DNA from: Varanus komodoensis
Lineage: Eukaryota; Chordata; Lepidosauria; Squamata; Varanidae
DNA length: 64,000 nucleotides
Assembly: GCF_004798865.1 (NCBI RefSeq)
Contig: NW_025335587.1
Location: forward strand, 7,495,562-7,559,561
Direction: 5' to 3'
Shown here: positions 1 through 11,883 of the stretch, in pieces
Numbering within the stretch: position 1 is the first letter of the stretch
How the letters are laid out: the number at the start of each line of letters is the position of its first letter
Notes under the pieces: generated by a model
The model's database searches: none
Told to the model about the DNA's origin: nothing
Seen by the model: the letters and a program-made list of their open reading frames with translations, nothing else
Position numbers and translations under genes: made by a program

Positions 1-290
1 GGACAGTTTACATTATTTCAGATAGCAGCTTGAGACCACCAACAGGCTGGAAAGTGGCAGCAGCCAGTTGACTTGGATAGCATGCCTGCTTCTCTCCCTC
101 CCCTGTTTTGGTTTTTGATCCATTCTTGAGGCAGTATTAGACCTGTTGTCTGAAAGTGAGGTTCCTGCTAACACTCTTAGAAATTGCACCACTGAGGAAA
201 GACCTTTCTGAAGGGGTAGAGCTGGCTTCCAATTCAAAGATCACTTCTAATTTTCAAAGAAAGACAAATAACCCTGTAGAAGAAAATCTA
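1..290. other. Unassigned intergenic DNA
   Basis: No coding signal or recognisable repeat is seen before the CR1 fragment begins near position 291. Confidence 0.4.
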
Positions 291-988
291 ATTGTACAGG
301 TTAGGTGACAAGTGGCTGGAGAGCAGCACTTGTGAAAGGGACTTTGGGGTGCTGGTTGACTGCAGGCTAAACATGAGGCAGCAGTGTGATGCGGTGGTCA
401 AGAGGGCAAACGCCACCCTTGGTTGCATAGCCAGAAGTGTGGCTTCTAGATCGAGAGAGGTATTACTACCACTCTGTACGACTCTGGTGTGCCCACAACT
501 GGAGTATTGTGTTCAGTTTTGGGCCCCTTGTTACAGGAAGGATATAGCCAGGTTAGAGTCAGTGCGGTGTAGGGCCACAAGGTTGGTGGCCAGTTTGTAG
601 GGAAAGCTGTATGAGGCAAGACTGAGGGAACTGGGTCTTTTCAGCCTGGAGGAGACTCCGAGGGGATCTGTTGGTGACATATAGGTATGTGAGGGCGTGT
701 CACATGGAGGTGGGTAGAGACCTGTTCTCCCCTGCAGAGGGAGGCAGAACACACTCCAGTGGAGCAAAGCTCAGAGAACCAAGGTTTCGTTTGGATGCCA
801 GGAAGTTAGGACCCCGTGGGTATAGAATGGGCTTCCACGGGAGATAGTTAAGGCCCCATCGGTGAGGGTGTTCAAGGATAGGCTAGACATGGACATGGTG
901 GGCATGTCATGAGTGGAGCCGGCTGGAGCAGAGGTCAGGCTAGATGGCCCGGAAGACCCCTTCTGACTTGCTCTGTTTCTATGTCTCT
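291..988 (+). mobile_element. CR1 LINE, 5'-truncated 3' end
   Basis: The plus strand encodes the C-terminal part of a CR1 reverse transcriptase: FGVLVDCRLNM, then RANATLGCIARSVASRSREV, then LEYCVQFWAP. These are the typical CR1 blocks after the RT core. The frame is broken after about residue 100, and the later text (LRELGLFSLEE) still reads as CR1. The 3' end carries the usual wording ending in a TTTCTATG-type terminus near 985. Nucleotides 700-985 closely match the copy at 35165-35466, so both belong to one subfamily. It is a dead-on-arrival 5'-truncated insertion, not a host gene. Confidence 0.9.
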
Positions 989-3900
989 GAAAAACATACT
1001 GAAGTGTGCAATCCTATGCATGCATGGACAGAAAGGAGTTTAACACATCCCACCACACTCTGGTTATTTGCACCCCAATAACTGACTAGCCACTGCCCTT
1101 TAATGGTGCCCAGCTGTTCTCCCTGAGGCCAGACAGCCTCCCTCTGTGTGGTTCTGAGATGCCCCTCTGCAGGGCCGTCTGTGACTCCAAAGAGGAGAGC
1201 AATTGGGCTGCCCATTGTACCCTGCCCCAAGTTGTACAGTTGTTCACAGCCAAAGAGTCCTTCTCAAGCTAGGCTTTCTAATGGGATACAATTAGTACTA
1301 GGATGCCTAATGATACTCACTTGCCCCAGTCTGTTGCTCCACATTTTGGATGAGTAGCTGTGAAGCCTATAGTAATTATTAAATGCTTTGCTTGTTAGCA
1401 CAGTAAGGGCTCTTTGCATAGCACAAAATAAGTCCCAAGAAAGGCATATGTTTAAAAAGGGGACAACCATGGTCTTGCTTAAGACTTTAAAAGATGTGTA
1501 TAGGAAATAAAAGCAAAAGAGTCACACACCTCCATTATGCCTTCAATATGAAGCTATCATATGTCTGTTGTGCAAATGGCCAAAGGACTAGGGCACAGCA
1601 AATATGTGATATGAGGTGTGATCTGGAAGCCAGTTGTACCTATGATGCACACCTGTTCCAGTGCCCCCAAAAGCCTGAGCAGGTGGACCCCAGATTTGAC
1701 TGGCTGTGTGATACCATACTACAGTAAGGGCTGGGGATGCAGAGCAATGTGATTTGACTGGGCTGAGAAGAGGTGCAGGCTGAGCCCAGCTGTCTCACAA
1801 CCATGCTGTACATCAGCAGTGAAACCCCAACTGCTCACTTTGATTTAACATCACATGTAAGAGTGGGGATGTCAGATATGGGGCGGTGGGACTTGGTAGT
1901 GTGCCAATTGGGGCATCACCAGCATCATCACCTATCTCAGACTGGAGGTAACTGCAGGGTTGTAGGGATACCTGACTTGGCCCATACTGGACAGAGTGGT
2001 CACTCCCTGTTGTGAGCCAAGTGCATTTGTGCATCATCCAAGCCACCCAAAGACAGGGATTCTGTTAGCACAAGGAAGAGCTGGTGCATACAGAGCCCTT
2101 TTCTGTGTGCTCAAATGAGGTGGGGAGGAAGGGACAAAAGGGAGATGGTGGGGCCACGCATTCAGCTCCCAGCAAGGGGTGCCATTAAACCATCTTTGGC
2201 AGAAAACCAAGAGAATCCTGGGGAATCACAGTTTATATCACGGGCGTTGCTTAGCATGCTTCATGCCACTGATTGTTAAATCAGCATAAGCATGATCCAT
2301 AACTTGATGTGCCTTTTCTGAGCCTCTTCACTTTCACCAACAAAGCACACAGTCTGGTTTCTGGTGAGAGCTGAATAAAAGATTTATTAAGGATTCAGCT
2401 TAAGAGGTACAGAACAGAAAACAGGGCTAGTCAGTTTCAGAATCTCCCAAGCATGAATAATAGTGAAATTTAACTTTCTCCCAAGAAGCTGCTTCACTGA
2501 AAAACACATCAGAGAACAGAAACTGTGGTGCACGAGGTTACACTTTACCTGAAGATTCAGGCTGCTGCTTGGGTGAACTCCTGGACTTAGCCCTGGACCT
2601 GGAATGCCCAGGTTTTCCCAGCAGTCAGAATGCTACTTGAGCAGTTGAGATGAGTAGACCACTTGTACCCCTTCCTAGAAACATATGTTCTGCCTATGGT
2701 CACTTATGCCTTAATGATACCTTGTTAGGACTATAATACTCTGCATCAGGATGCCTCTGGGAAGTTCAGCTGGTCCTGAACGTTTGGAGGCAGCCTGCTA
2801 CTGGGGACAGTTGCAAGAAGTATGCAAGTCCCCTGTTATGACAGTTTCACTACTTTCTGCTCTGCGCACAATTCAGAGTGCTGCTGAGGTCCCTGAAATC
2901 CCTAAATGGCTTGAAACCACAAGGCTTTTTCAGTGGTTGCTTGCAGGCTCAGGAATTCCCTGCTGGGGGAGGCTGGGCTCCCCCTTTACTGTCCTGCTGC
3001 CGCCAGGCAAATATTTTTCAAGTGGGCTTTTCTCATATAAGCTGGTCTGTAGGGTTGACTGCTGTTCTTATTCTGTTAATGCTATGCTTGTAATGTGTTT
3101 GTTTTGTTATCAAAGGAGCTCTTATTGACAAGTTTAGTTCCTGAGATTGAAAGCCTCCATGAGTGCCGTTTTCTTGCTAGAAAGATGGAGGATAAGTTGC
3201 TCAAGCAGCTTAAGGCAGCTTGTATGGTTTTCCTCTCATTCAGTTATATTCTCACAAGGACCCTGTGAAGAAGTAGGCTAGTACTCCCACCCAAAACACA
3301 AAGTACCACACTTGTCTGCACTGGAGGACTCACTTCTGTAATGCAGGGTCTTAGGCCTGTGAGACTGAGATATAACAAATTTTGCACAGAATTGAGCAAG
3401 AGACCTCATTGAAACACTGGGGCTTCAGTCTGCATTGCTCTGTGCTGAATTGTGCCCTTAGTTGTCCTAGGAATCAAACACCTTTCTGATGTTTTTAAAG
3501 TATAAAAGAGCCATCTGATCCAATATTGTGTTCACATAGTGGCCAACCAGCTCCCTGTGAAAAACCCACCAGTTGGACATGAGTGTAATAGCACCCACAC
3601 CTGCCCCCACTTGTGTTCCCCAGCTAGTGGTGTACGTAGGCATACTGTGATGCTAGAGATGGCATATAGCCATCAATAATAGCAGCTGTTGGTAGCCTTA
3701 TCTCTTTTTCAAGCCATCCTAACTGGTGGCCTTCCCTACACCTTGTTCCATAGTATAACTGTAAATGGTGCTTCTTTTTATCTGTCCTGGCTCTCCTATC
3801 AATGACCTTCATGGGATGACCCAGGGTGCTTGCATTATGAGGCAAGGAGAATATGTCAAGATGTGTTACATTGCGTTAAAGAATATTAGCCAGGCTTACC

Positions 3901-5398
3901 TGCTATTGCCTGTGTTGTTCTCACTGGCTGACTTAGCTTTCCAGGGTTGGAAGTTCAAGTCTTCCAAAGCCTTGCTTGCTGAGGACTTTCTCGCTGGAAA
4001 TTCCATGGATGGATCACAAGAACGTCTGCCTGAAAATCATGTTCATACCATTGAACTGCTGGTCTTCCCTTCAAGCAAAATTACTGGGTTGGGTCCAGTC
4101 TGGCCATTTCATACATAGAAAAGTTCTGCCTATTTGCAGAAACCATCAGAGCCTTCTCACTGGAGGAAAGAGGCAGCCAAGTGCTCTTTGATTTCCCTAC
4201 ACCCTGCCACCTTCTGGGTCACCTTTTATGCTGTCTCAGAGACTCTCCTAACCCAACAGAGCAATTTTTCCAAAAGCACAGGGTGGGGTAAGTGGACAAT
4301 AGAATGACAGCAGAATCATGAGGACTGCTTCACCACTGAGAAAATGCTACTCTCAGTACCGCCCATTATGTTTTCAGAAGTTATACAGAAGTAATGCATG
4401 TGATTTACCTTGAAGATCCATTATTAGTAGTATTTTCAAAGTTATCACAGGTACATCATATGGGAATTTGCCATATCCTGTCAGTAATCCAACTTGTTGT
4501 AATGGGATGATAGGACAATACTGGTGCTTTACCACAGAGGAGTAGCTTGGTGGTGTCCAGCTAATTGCTGAGGCAGCTGATCAGCAGTAACAGCAGCAGC
4601 ACTTTTCAACCTTGGGCATGAAGGAAAGTTTAGACCTACAGTTGAAGGGAATGTCTATCACGCTTAGGCATATTATAGCACTGTTCCCGCTGAAATATGG
4701 CCCTGGGTCCAAAATTCTGAGCCTAACCAATATTGGGTCAGATTGGAGTGCTACTGCCAGGATGGTTTTGTGCAGCTTGTTCTGTTCAAACTCCTGTTTT
4801 CTTCTGTTTCTGAATCTCCTGACAACACTCTCAGCCAAACAAAATACATAATTACAATGTGCTTATTTGCAAAATATCCCCTTGTCATCAGTTGGAACAA
4901 AAATGACTATTATTCTTGTTTTCTCCATTTTTATGAGTTTCTTCCAAGCATTTAGAAAAGGCATAGATACACCCAGTATTATTGCTCAGTGCAGGAGGGA
5001 TACATGAAACTGCATACACTGAATAAATGCATGATGACTCCTATTCATTGCCTTTCTTCCTATTGATTGCTGACTGCCATTGCAGACATCTGATTGTTTA
5101 ATGAAATTAAGGTTGGTTAATCAATGGAAAGATAAACAAAGCATGGGATATGAAGAACAAAACGGTGGAGATGGGAGGAGGCACAACAACCCTGTCTAGA
5201 CAGCCCTGCCCTTGTTGTGGAGTTTTTCAGAGTCACATTAAATATATGCCAGAATGTCACTACTGCCACAAATATCTAAGCAGCAATGATTAAGTACAGC
5301 AAAGTATCTTCTGGGATTTTGCAGATGAACACTTCTGTTGTCCCATTTTGAAAATAGTTTCAATTCTTTGCAGCAAATGAATCCCCACAATATCCTCA
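989..5398. other. Intergenic DNA, nothing assigned
   Basis: About 4.4 kb of AT-leaning DNA. The open frames are short (125 aa or less), show no domain, and mostly overlap each other on opposite strands. I see no tandem array, no LINE or SINE signature and no RNA gene. Confidence 0.5.
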
Positions 5399-5410
5399 TC
5401 AGACTGCAAT

Positions 5411-5759
5411 AAAAAGGTAAAGGTTTCCCCTTAACATGAAGTCCAGTCATGCCTGACTCTAGGGGGTGGTGCTCATCTCCGTTTCCTAGCCGAGGGAGCC
5501 AGCGTTTGTCCGCAGACAGTCTCTGTGGTCATGTGGCTGGCACGGCTAAACACCGAAGTGCACGGAACGCTGTTATCTGCCCACAGAAGTGGTACCTTTT
5601 TATCTACTTACATTTGTGTGCTTTCGAACTGCAAGGTTGGCAGGAGCTGGGACGGAGCAACGGGAACTCACCCCATTGTGCACATTCGAACTGGCGACCT
5701 TTCGATCAACCAGCCCAGCAGCACAGTGGTTTAAACCTCTGCACCACCTGCAGTCCCTT
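5411..5759 (-). mobile_element. Sauria-type SINE with intact target duplication
   Basis: Read on the minus strand, the element starts at 5759 with a tRNA-like head: an A-box-like GGTGGTGCAGAGGTT, then a B-box-like GGTCGCCAGTTCGAAT. A middle region containing AGTAGATAAAAAGGTACC follows. The tail GAGTCAGGCATGACTGG resembles the BovB LINE 3' end and finishes in CCTTTACC plus T/A-rich sequence. This order (tRNA head, conserved body, BovB tail, about 350 bp) is that of Sauria SINEs, which are mobilised by BovB. It is flanked by a perfect 12-bp duplication, TCAGACTGCAAT, at 5399-5410 and 5760-5771, so insertion was clean and fairly recent. The open frames crossing it are incidental. Confidence 0.85.
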
Positions 5760-5771
5760 TCAGACTGCAAT

Positions 5772-8700
5772 AGCCTCTGATCAAATTAAACCTGCCTGAA
5801 TGGCAATGGAATGGAACCAATATGAGAATACTTCCACTGATGTGCTACATATGTATAGAAAGTGCCCCCAAACAGCTCATGGGCTGCAGTGTTGGCTTTC
5901 CTGATGGTAGCTGCGCACATTCCTAATCAAAACAAAAACAAAATAAGAAGTTGCCTGGTACTGACACAAACCATTGGCTGTTCGAGGGTACAATTGTTGT
6001 CATTAATTGCAAATAGTTCTCCCAGACACTACCAATGTGTGGTAGTGATCTTGGGCAAGGGCCGTTCAGCACTGAAGCTCACAGGGTGACCCTCTATCTG
6101 TTTTCTGATGGCTGCCAGTAAGAAGAAATTGGAACACACTTCCCTGAAATCAGGGCTGGTCTGAGACGAGAGACAAAATGGCATCCTCTGGTTCCATGTA
6201 CCCACGATAGGATGGTATTCTCCATTGCAACAAAGGACAGCAAATGAGCATGGAAAACCCTGGCATAGAAATCCATAGCAGATGCATGGCTGAGACAAGG
6301 TGTTGGTTTACAAAAGTACATCTGCCATGCAAGGGGAAAATTTGCAAATTTGTTGCCTTTCAAGTCCACATGATCTGAAATCCACTTTCGGGATTTAACA
6401 TGAGGGATTTTGAAAAGCATGTGTCCTAGCACTAGGCAATATTTTCTGCTTAGCTACAAGCATGTAAATTGTCTTGGAGAAGAGTCAGTGCTTTCAATCA
6501 ACACACACACATTCTCCATGAGAAAGCAACAGTGTGTGCACAATACATTCCTACCTGTTGGAATTCAGTTTGCTCTTAAGCAGGTCGAAGAAGGTCAAGG
6601 ATGAGTCAGTTTCCTTGGAATGTGGGGTTAATGAGAGGTTTTGTTTCTGTTTGGTGGAAATTGTCTTTAGGGTATGGAGAGTTTACTGTGGTGTGGGGGG
6701 ATGGTTAAAGAAACTCCCCCAGATACAGTTCTGAAAATACAGAGTGATCTCCCTAAGGAAATTGTCTACATTTGTTACTGGAGAAAGAAACTCAATCCTG
6801 ATCCTTCCAAATCAGTTGAGTGGGTTGGTGTATTTTGGGTGGGGGTGCATGTTGACTAGCTTAGAAACAGAAAACCTACTCTGCTGATATATGTGCTACA
6901 TGTATAACTCATGTGAGAGGAGGACCAGTTTTCATGCTTTGCATAAACAGAGATGTGCATCTACATATAAGCATTTCAGAGAGCTAGATTAAAAGCTGCA
7001 TTGCATCTGATTGGAAAGAATGTGAAACATGTTTCCAGACAAGGCTTTTATGTTTTATTTACAAAAATTTACTGGGGTTCCAAATGATAGTGACCTCTAC
7101 TTGTGACTCCCTGCATTTTCTTACAGCTTCTTTTCCTTTAACACAGGAAATTTGCTATGGAGAAAAAAAATGGAATGGAAGTACAATGGCTTCTTTTGGA
7201 TAGCACATGGGTTTCTCTGTCTGGATAGGGGAATATATGCCTGATATTCGGAATCCCATAATGGGAAATAATAGTCACTGAAGTCCATATTTCTCTTAAT
7301 GCTTGCTCCCTGCCCAGCCTGGCGTATGAGTGTCTTTTCCATTAATTGTAAAAGAACCATTGCCTATTTCCTTTGGGCAAGTATTAGACAGCATGTGCAT
7401 TAAGGGCAATTTAAGCCCATGCATTCATCAACCCTACATAATTATTTATTTCCATGATAATAATGTGTCTTTTGTCACTGAGCTATCAGATTACTAAGAT
7501 TCCTATATGGCAATACAAATATTGAACAGAATGTCAGGCCATAAGAAAAGCTCTGCTGAATACTCAGTATTGGACTTCATGGCAACTGCTCTAATCTCAT
7601 CCATCCAACTCAGCATGCTTGACGTCATGTGCCTTTAAGTCTGACAAAGCCGGGCTTTTATATATTCTTAATGTTTTAATGACCATGTGTAGGGTTAGAA
7701 TCAGCTTTCTTTAGGCCCATCTTCCCAAACCATACCTGGCTGGGGATTATGGGAATGTTACTCTAACACATCTGGATGATACCAATGTGGGAAAGTCTAC
7801 TTTAGAATGGACATAAGCATTTCTCCTTTTTGTACACTTGCCACCTCTTCATGGGCAGAACATCTGTGGCATTAACACCTGCATGATCGGCTGCAGTGCA
7901 GTCATAATGCTTTGCCGTCCCTGCATTTTTATGCCAGGAAAGTCTTTATCTACCGCATTTGTCATAAAGCTTTGCCAGAAACAAAAGCCAGCAGTCCACA
8001 TTTCCATGTGTCCCTTTGTCCCTGAGCCCCACATGCATTGGCAAGTTGTTGGTATTTGTAGTATTTCGGGACATGGGAGCAATGTTTGTCTTGACTTAGA
8101 AAAGCTCAGTGAAATGTTTAATGCTTCCTTTAAACTTGCCCTGGAGTTTTCTTGGGACTGTATTTTTACATGGTTAATGCTATTGAAAACTGACTATAAA
8201 AGTGTTAACAGGCTGAAAGCCTTTAAAATAGGAGTGGTGTGACAAGAAGGATCATAATTCCTGGAAATGTCAGCTGAGTGTATACACACTGTGATTAAAG
8301 CAGGGCAGTATGTTCCACAGTGGCCTGAAAACTTTAGAACTGTAAAATCTTTTACAACAGAATTATGTTTAAGAGTCAGAGCTGTCTGTACCTTTCCACG
8401 TAGCCCTGCTTATTTGGCTAGTTGGCACTTGTTGAGTAGCTGCAAAGCCACACCCGGCTTTGTTGTGTGGGTTACTCTCTGCTGCCTGTTCCTACATATG
8501 GTCAAAACAAACTTTACCTTCCCCGTTGCTAATGTCAGCAGTATGCTCGGGATCGTCTCAGGAGCTCATAGTTTGGCAGTTATTGATAGGGATGTATATA
8601 TGTACATGTACTGGCAGTAAACAAATAATAGATTGAAACTGTACCTGACAGTATGTAAAAAGAGAAGCAAAATTGGTATCTAGTATTAATGCAATCTATT

Positions 8701-9607
8701 CCTTATAAAGATGCCTTGATAAGAATCTGAACAAAAGCACTCCTTTGCATGGTGGGAAAAGAGTTGCTTAATCATACCACTTAGCAACACAGCACTTCAA
8801 ATGGAAAATGTTGGAAAACCTTTTCAAACTCCATGGTCTGCCAGCTTTTTTTCTTACAATAGCATTGACAGGCTGAGACATTCAGCAGGTGAGACAGTGC
8901 TGAAGTTCTGACAATAACATGGCTTGTCCCCTGAGTCCTAAGCCATTAGGGAAGGAGATATGATAGCAGTAGAACTTCCTTCAGTTGCAACTTTGTTAAG
9001 AATTTATTTCCTTGTAATGTATGTAGTGTCTCAATGAGGAAACTTTTTAAGGGGAAACTTGTTTTGGCAGAACGCATCCCTTCACTCTTTGCTGCTGTAT
9101 CTTGAATAGGTCATCAACTCTGTCCGTCAGAAATTAAAATACTGAAGTATCCTAAATCATTGCACTGCCTCTCAAGAGTTACACCTGTTGATCCTCTGTG
9201 ACACAGAGATCCTACCCAGACCTGCCTCCAGAAGGGTAGCTTTTATTACACTAGTATAGGCCACTGATTTCTGTTCAGCAAGACTACACACACCCTTCAT
9301 GCTTCTCTATTTTTCAGAAGGCAAGTATCTGATTTAGAGCTTATGCCACCGCAATAGTCTTTTAATGCAGACTTCTCTTCCCTGGTGGGTTCCCATAATA
9401 TATGCTGTCTGGGTGATTATGGCAGTTGTAGCCCCAATATACCTGAAGGCCACCTGGTTGGGGAAGGGTTTGATTAGACTTGTCTCTTTTTTTGTCAGGG
9501 TTTTAACTTGTTTTTGGATATGTACCATTTTAATATAAATGAGGAAAATGCCATTTTTAGAATTAGTAGGTCAAAAGTTATATGGATCAATGTGGAGGTA
9601 ACTAGGA
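5772..9607. other. Intergenic DNA, nothing assigned
   Basis: About 3.8 kb downstream of JUN (relative to its transcription) without a recognised repeat, gene or tandem array. Being low in repeats, it is a place where JUN regulatory elements could lie, but nothing in the sequence proves one. Confidence 0.5.
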
Positions 9608-9775
9608 ATGTATCAAGTTAAGGCAACTGACCCACATAGCTCGGTTTGACACTGGCTGGCAGCAACTGTCCTCAGGGTTTTGAGGTTTTCTCTGGATTTA
9701 TGCCAGGCTTGAATGTCGTACCTTCTGCATGCAAAGCATGTGCTCTACAACTGAGCTGAGCCTTTTCTCCAAACT
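9608..9775 (-). mobile_element. tRNA-Ala-like SINE, degraded
   Basis: On the minus strand it begins near 9775 with GCTCAGTTGTAGAGCACATG, then TTTGCATGCAGAAGG. This resembles a tRNA-Ala with a TGC anticodon loop (A box, anticodon arm, weak B box). The body (CCTGAGGACAGTTGCTGCCAGCCAGTG) and tail fit a reptile SINE whose other copies here are at 25031, 28290 and 54294. The cloverleaf is decayed, so it is not a functional tRNA gene. Confidence 0.65.
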
Positions 9776-10554
9776 AGTGCTTAAAAGACTTATAAAATTT
9801 ATCAAAGACAAGCAAGCAAGTAGCATTTGTCAATATACTGCAGACCAAACCAAAGTTTTCTCAAAGAAGCCCTGGTTAATTTAGTGGGATTTACACCACA
9901 GTAAATGTGCATATAGTTGTATTATAGATCACAATCCTAAACCTACCTGAAAATAAAACATTGTGACCAATGGGACTTATTGCCAAAAATCCCAAACAAC
10001 CACCATTCTTAGAATCAGTCTGTGATCCTCTGAATATTGAGTTTCCTATTAAATGTTTGCTGTTCTCAACTATAGTTACTTAATCCACTGAGTTCTAGGG
10101 TACTTCTAGGGTTCTAGGCAAGAATGCATAGAATGGCAGCCTTTATGTGGCTTCCTCTAAACATGGGCAATCATGCTGCTTAGCAAAATGAGTGTGACCG
10201 GCCATCCAACCTTGTACATGTTTACTTATAAATCTCACTGAGTTCAAACCCACCAAGTTCAAGCGTGTGCCTTTGACACACACTTAGGTATATTCAGCTA
10301 GAAGTAAAAACCATTCATTTCAGCAGAACTGAAGTCATTCTTGTCCCATGCCCCCACTACTAGGTATGGCTCTCTAACAGTAACTGCCTTTATAACAGTA
10401 ATCAATCACGCTTTTTTCCCCAAAATGCATGTATATTTTGCATGCCAAGATTCAAAGAACATCATTTCAGTTTCAGTTATATTGTCCCACTATCTTGCAA
10501 AATAGGTGTACAGGCAAAACAAAAACCAAAAGAGGGAAAAGGAATTCAAATCTG
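9776..10554. other. Intergenic DNA next to the JUN 3' end
   Basis: No gene or clear repeat. A weak copy of a short dispersed repeat may lie at about 9893-9955 (ending near GATCACAATCCTA). It lies just beyond the distal JUN polyadenylation signal. Confidence 0.4.
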
Positions 10555-10575
10555 ATGAAAGAGTAATAGAACAAT

Positions 10576-10581
10576 TTTATT
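10576..10581 (-). terminator. JUN: JUN distal polyadenylation signal
   Basis: AATAAA on the minus strand (TTTATT on plus), in the context GTCCAATAAAATTG. It is preceded by CATGAATATTTACAAC, which closely resembles the end of the human JUN mRNA as I remember it. Cleavage would fall about 10-25 bases further along the minus strand, near 10555. Confidence 0.7.
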
Positions 10582-11123
10582 GGACAACAGGCATAGTTGT
10601 AAATATTCATGAACAGAGACCATCTTTTATGTAAGAGTAACAAAAACATAAAGGTGACATGTTCTTTTGTTTCCCTTTTCAAACAACTTTTTCCTATCAG
10701 AAGTTCATCTGGACTTTTTGCTTAACAGGGAGCGTCTAGATGGGAAATGGCCAATTATATTTAATGGAGGTCACTGTACAGGGATGTGCATACAAAATAA
10801 TTTTGCTCTCTTTCCCCACTTTTATTTAGTTCAATTAAACCTGTATCAGTAGCTCCTTGTAAAGTAGGCCAGACAAGTCACAAGTTAGATTGACCAGAAC
10901 AGACAGAAGCTATGCTTTTTTGGCCACAGGGGGCACAGAGCCTAAAGACTTCATTGTACAAGGAGTACCACAAGCCTCTTTAAGCTGCTGCTACAGGCTA
11001 ACCGAGTGTGAAAATTATAGAAGAGTTTGCTCCGACCCCCACCCAGCCCTTACAGCACTGGTTTTAACATTTAACTACAAGTTGATCCTGTATATGCCTG
11101 ACCTACAGAAGACTCTATGCACA

Positions 11124-11192
11124 TTGACTCAGAAGTAAGCCCCAATGAATTCAATGAGACTTGTTCCAAAATGTGTATAGGATTGTAGTCTT
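11124..11192. repeat. Short dispersed repeat with palindromic core, in JUN 3' UTR
   Basis: Contains GAAGTAAGCCCC, then AATGAATTCAATGAGACTTG, an imperfect inverted repeat centred on GAATTC, followed by TGTGTATAGGATTGTAGTC. Related text recurs at 15799, 24342, 45719, 47635, 55353, 58552 and 61642. The pattern is common in reptile genomes, but I do not know its formal family name. Confidence 0.7.
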
Positions 11193-11291
11193 AAAAAAAC
11201 TAGTCAAAGAAGGTGGGTGATAATGATGTTTTCTTAAATAAGATCAACCCTTCATTTCTTGTTCAGAACAAAACATTAAAAAATTATATAC

Positions 11292-11297
11292 TTTATT
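11292..11297 (-). terminator. JUN: JUN proximal polyadenylation signal
   Basis: AATAAA on the minus strand within CATTTGTAATAAAGTATATA, a stretch I recall nearly unchanged from the human JUN 3' UTR. It would end the shorter mRNA at about 11270. Confidence 0.8.
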
Positions 11298-11883
11298 ACA
11301 AATGGAAAACTCAAGGTTGCTAAAAAAAATCTCTTATTTACAAACAATACTGGGCAGAACCCAAAAGAACATAAAAATAACTTACAAAGTCATGAAGTAG
11401 TTTTACTTGACATTAATCAGCTGTCATAAAATTAAAAAAATGTACATACACAACTTGACTTGAAGACAGGCAGTATAGTTCAGCTCCTGTTATTAGCCTC
11501 CCACAAATACCCTCCCTTGCTTTATTTTTTAAGGAGTACTAAGAGAAAGCGATCTACAGTGTCTACTGCAGTTTAACCTTTAATACTGAAAGATCACTGA
11601 ATGTTAGGTCCATGCAGGTCTTGGTCAACATTAAAAAAGATACAAGGCTTCTGTGCCCCATCTGAGCAGGAGCAGTGCTTTGGAGAGCTGCACTGTCAAC
11701 TGATATGCCACCACCTCAGACCAGAAAGCACACCAGTCTCTCCACACATGCTTTTGGGAGGGGAAAGCACTTGCTGGAATCAATGCCTTTCAGCCATTTC
11801 TTCTTGCCCCCCAAGTGAGCTTTTCCACCTCCGAGCCTCTTTCTTTTTTGCTTAATTTCTCCAAGAGTTACTTTTCAGTCTCT

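Larger units (their letters stand above)
10555..11883 (-). other. JUN: JUN 3' untranslated region (long form)
   Basis: Inferred 3' UTR, read from 11883 down to about 10555. The proximal end matches remembered human JUN 3' UTR (GCAACCTTGAGTTTTCCATT, then TTTGTAATAAAG). The distal end also matches (CATGAATATTTACAAC, then CCAATAAAA). Two polyadenylation signals predict 3' UTRs of about 0.61 and 1.33 kb. That fits the two JUN mRNA sizes known in mammals. A lineage-specific repeat (11124-11192) sits only in the long form. The exact cleavage sites are inferred. Confidence 0.75.

Noticed and set aside
2340-2640. Possible LTR (AATAAAAGATTTATTAAGG near 2375)
   Set aside because: No second copy, no TG...CA ends, and no primer-binding site or internal region nearby.
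5449-5799. 116-aa frame
   Set aside because: Lies inside the Sauria SINE, antisense to it.
9735-9775. tRNA-Ala gene
   Set aside because: Only the head resembles a tRNA and the arms no longer pair well; the rest is a SINE body shared with three other copies.
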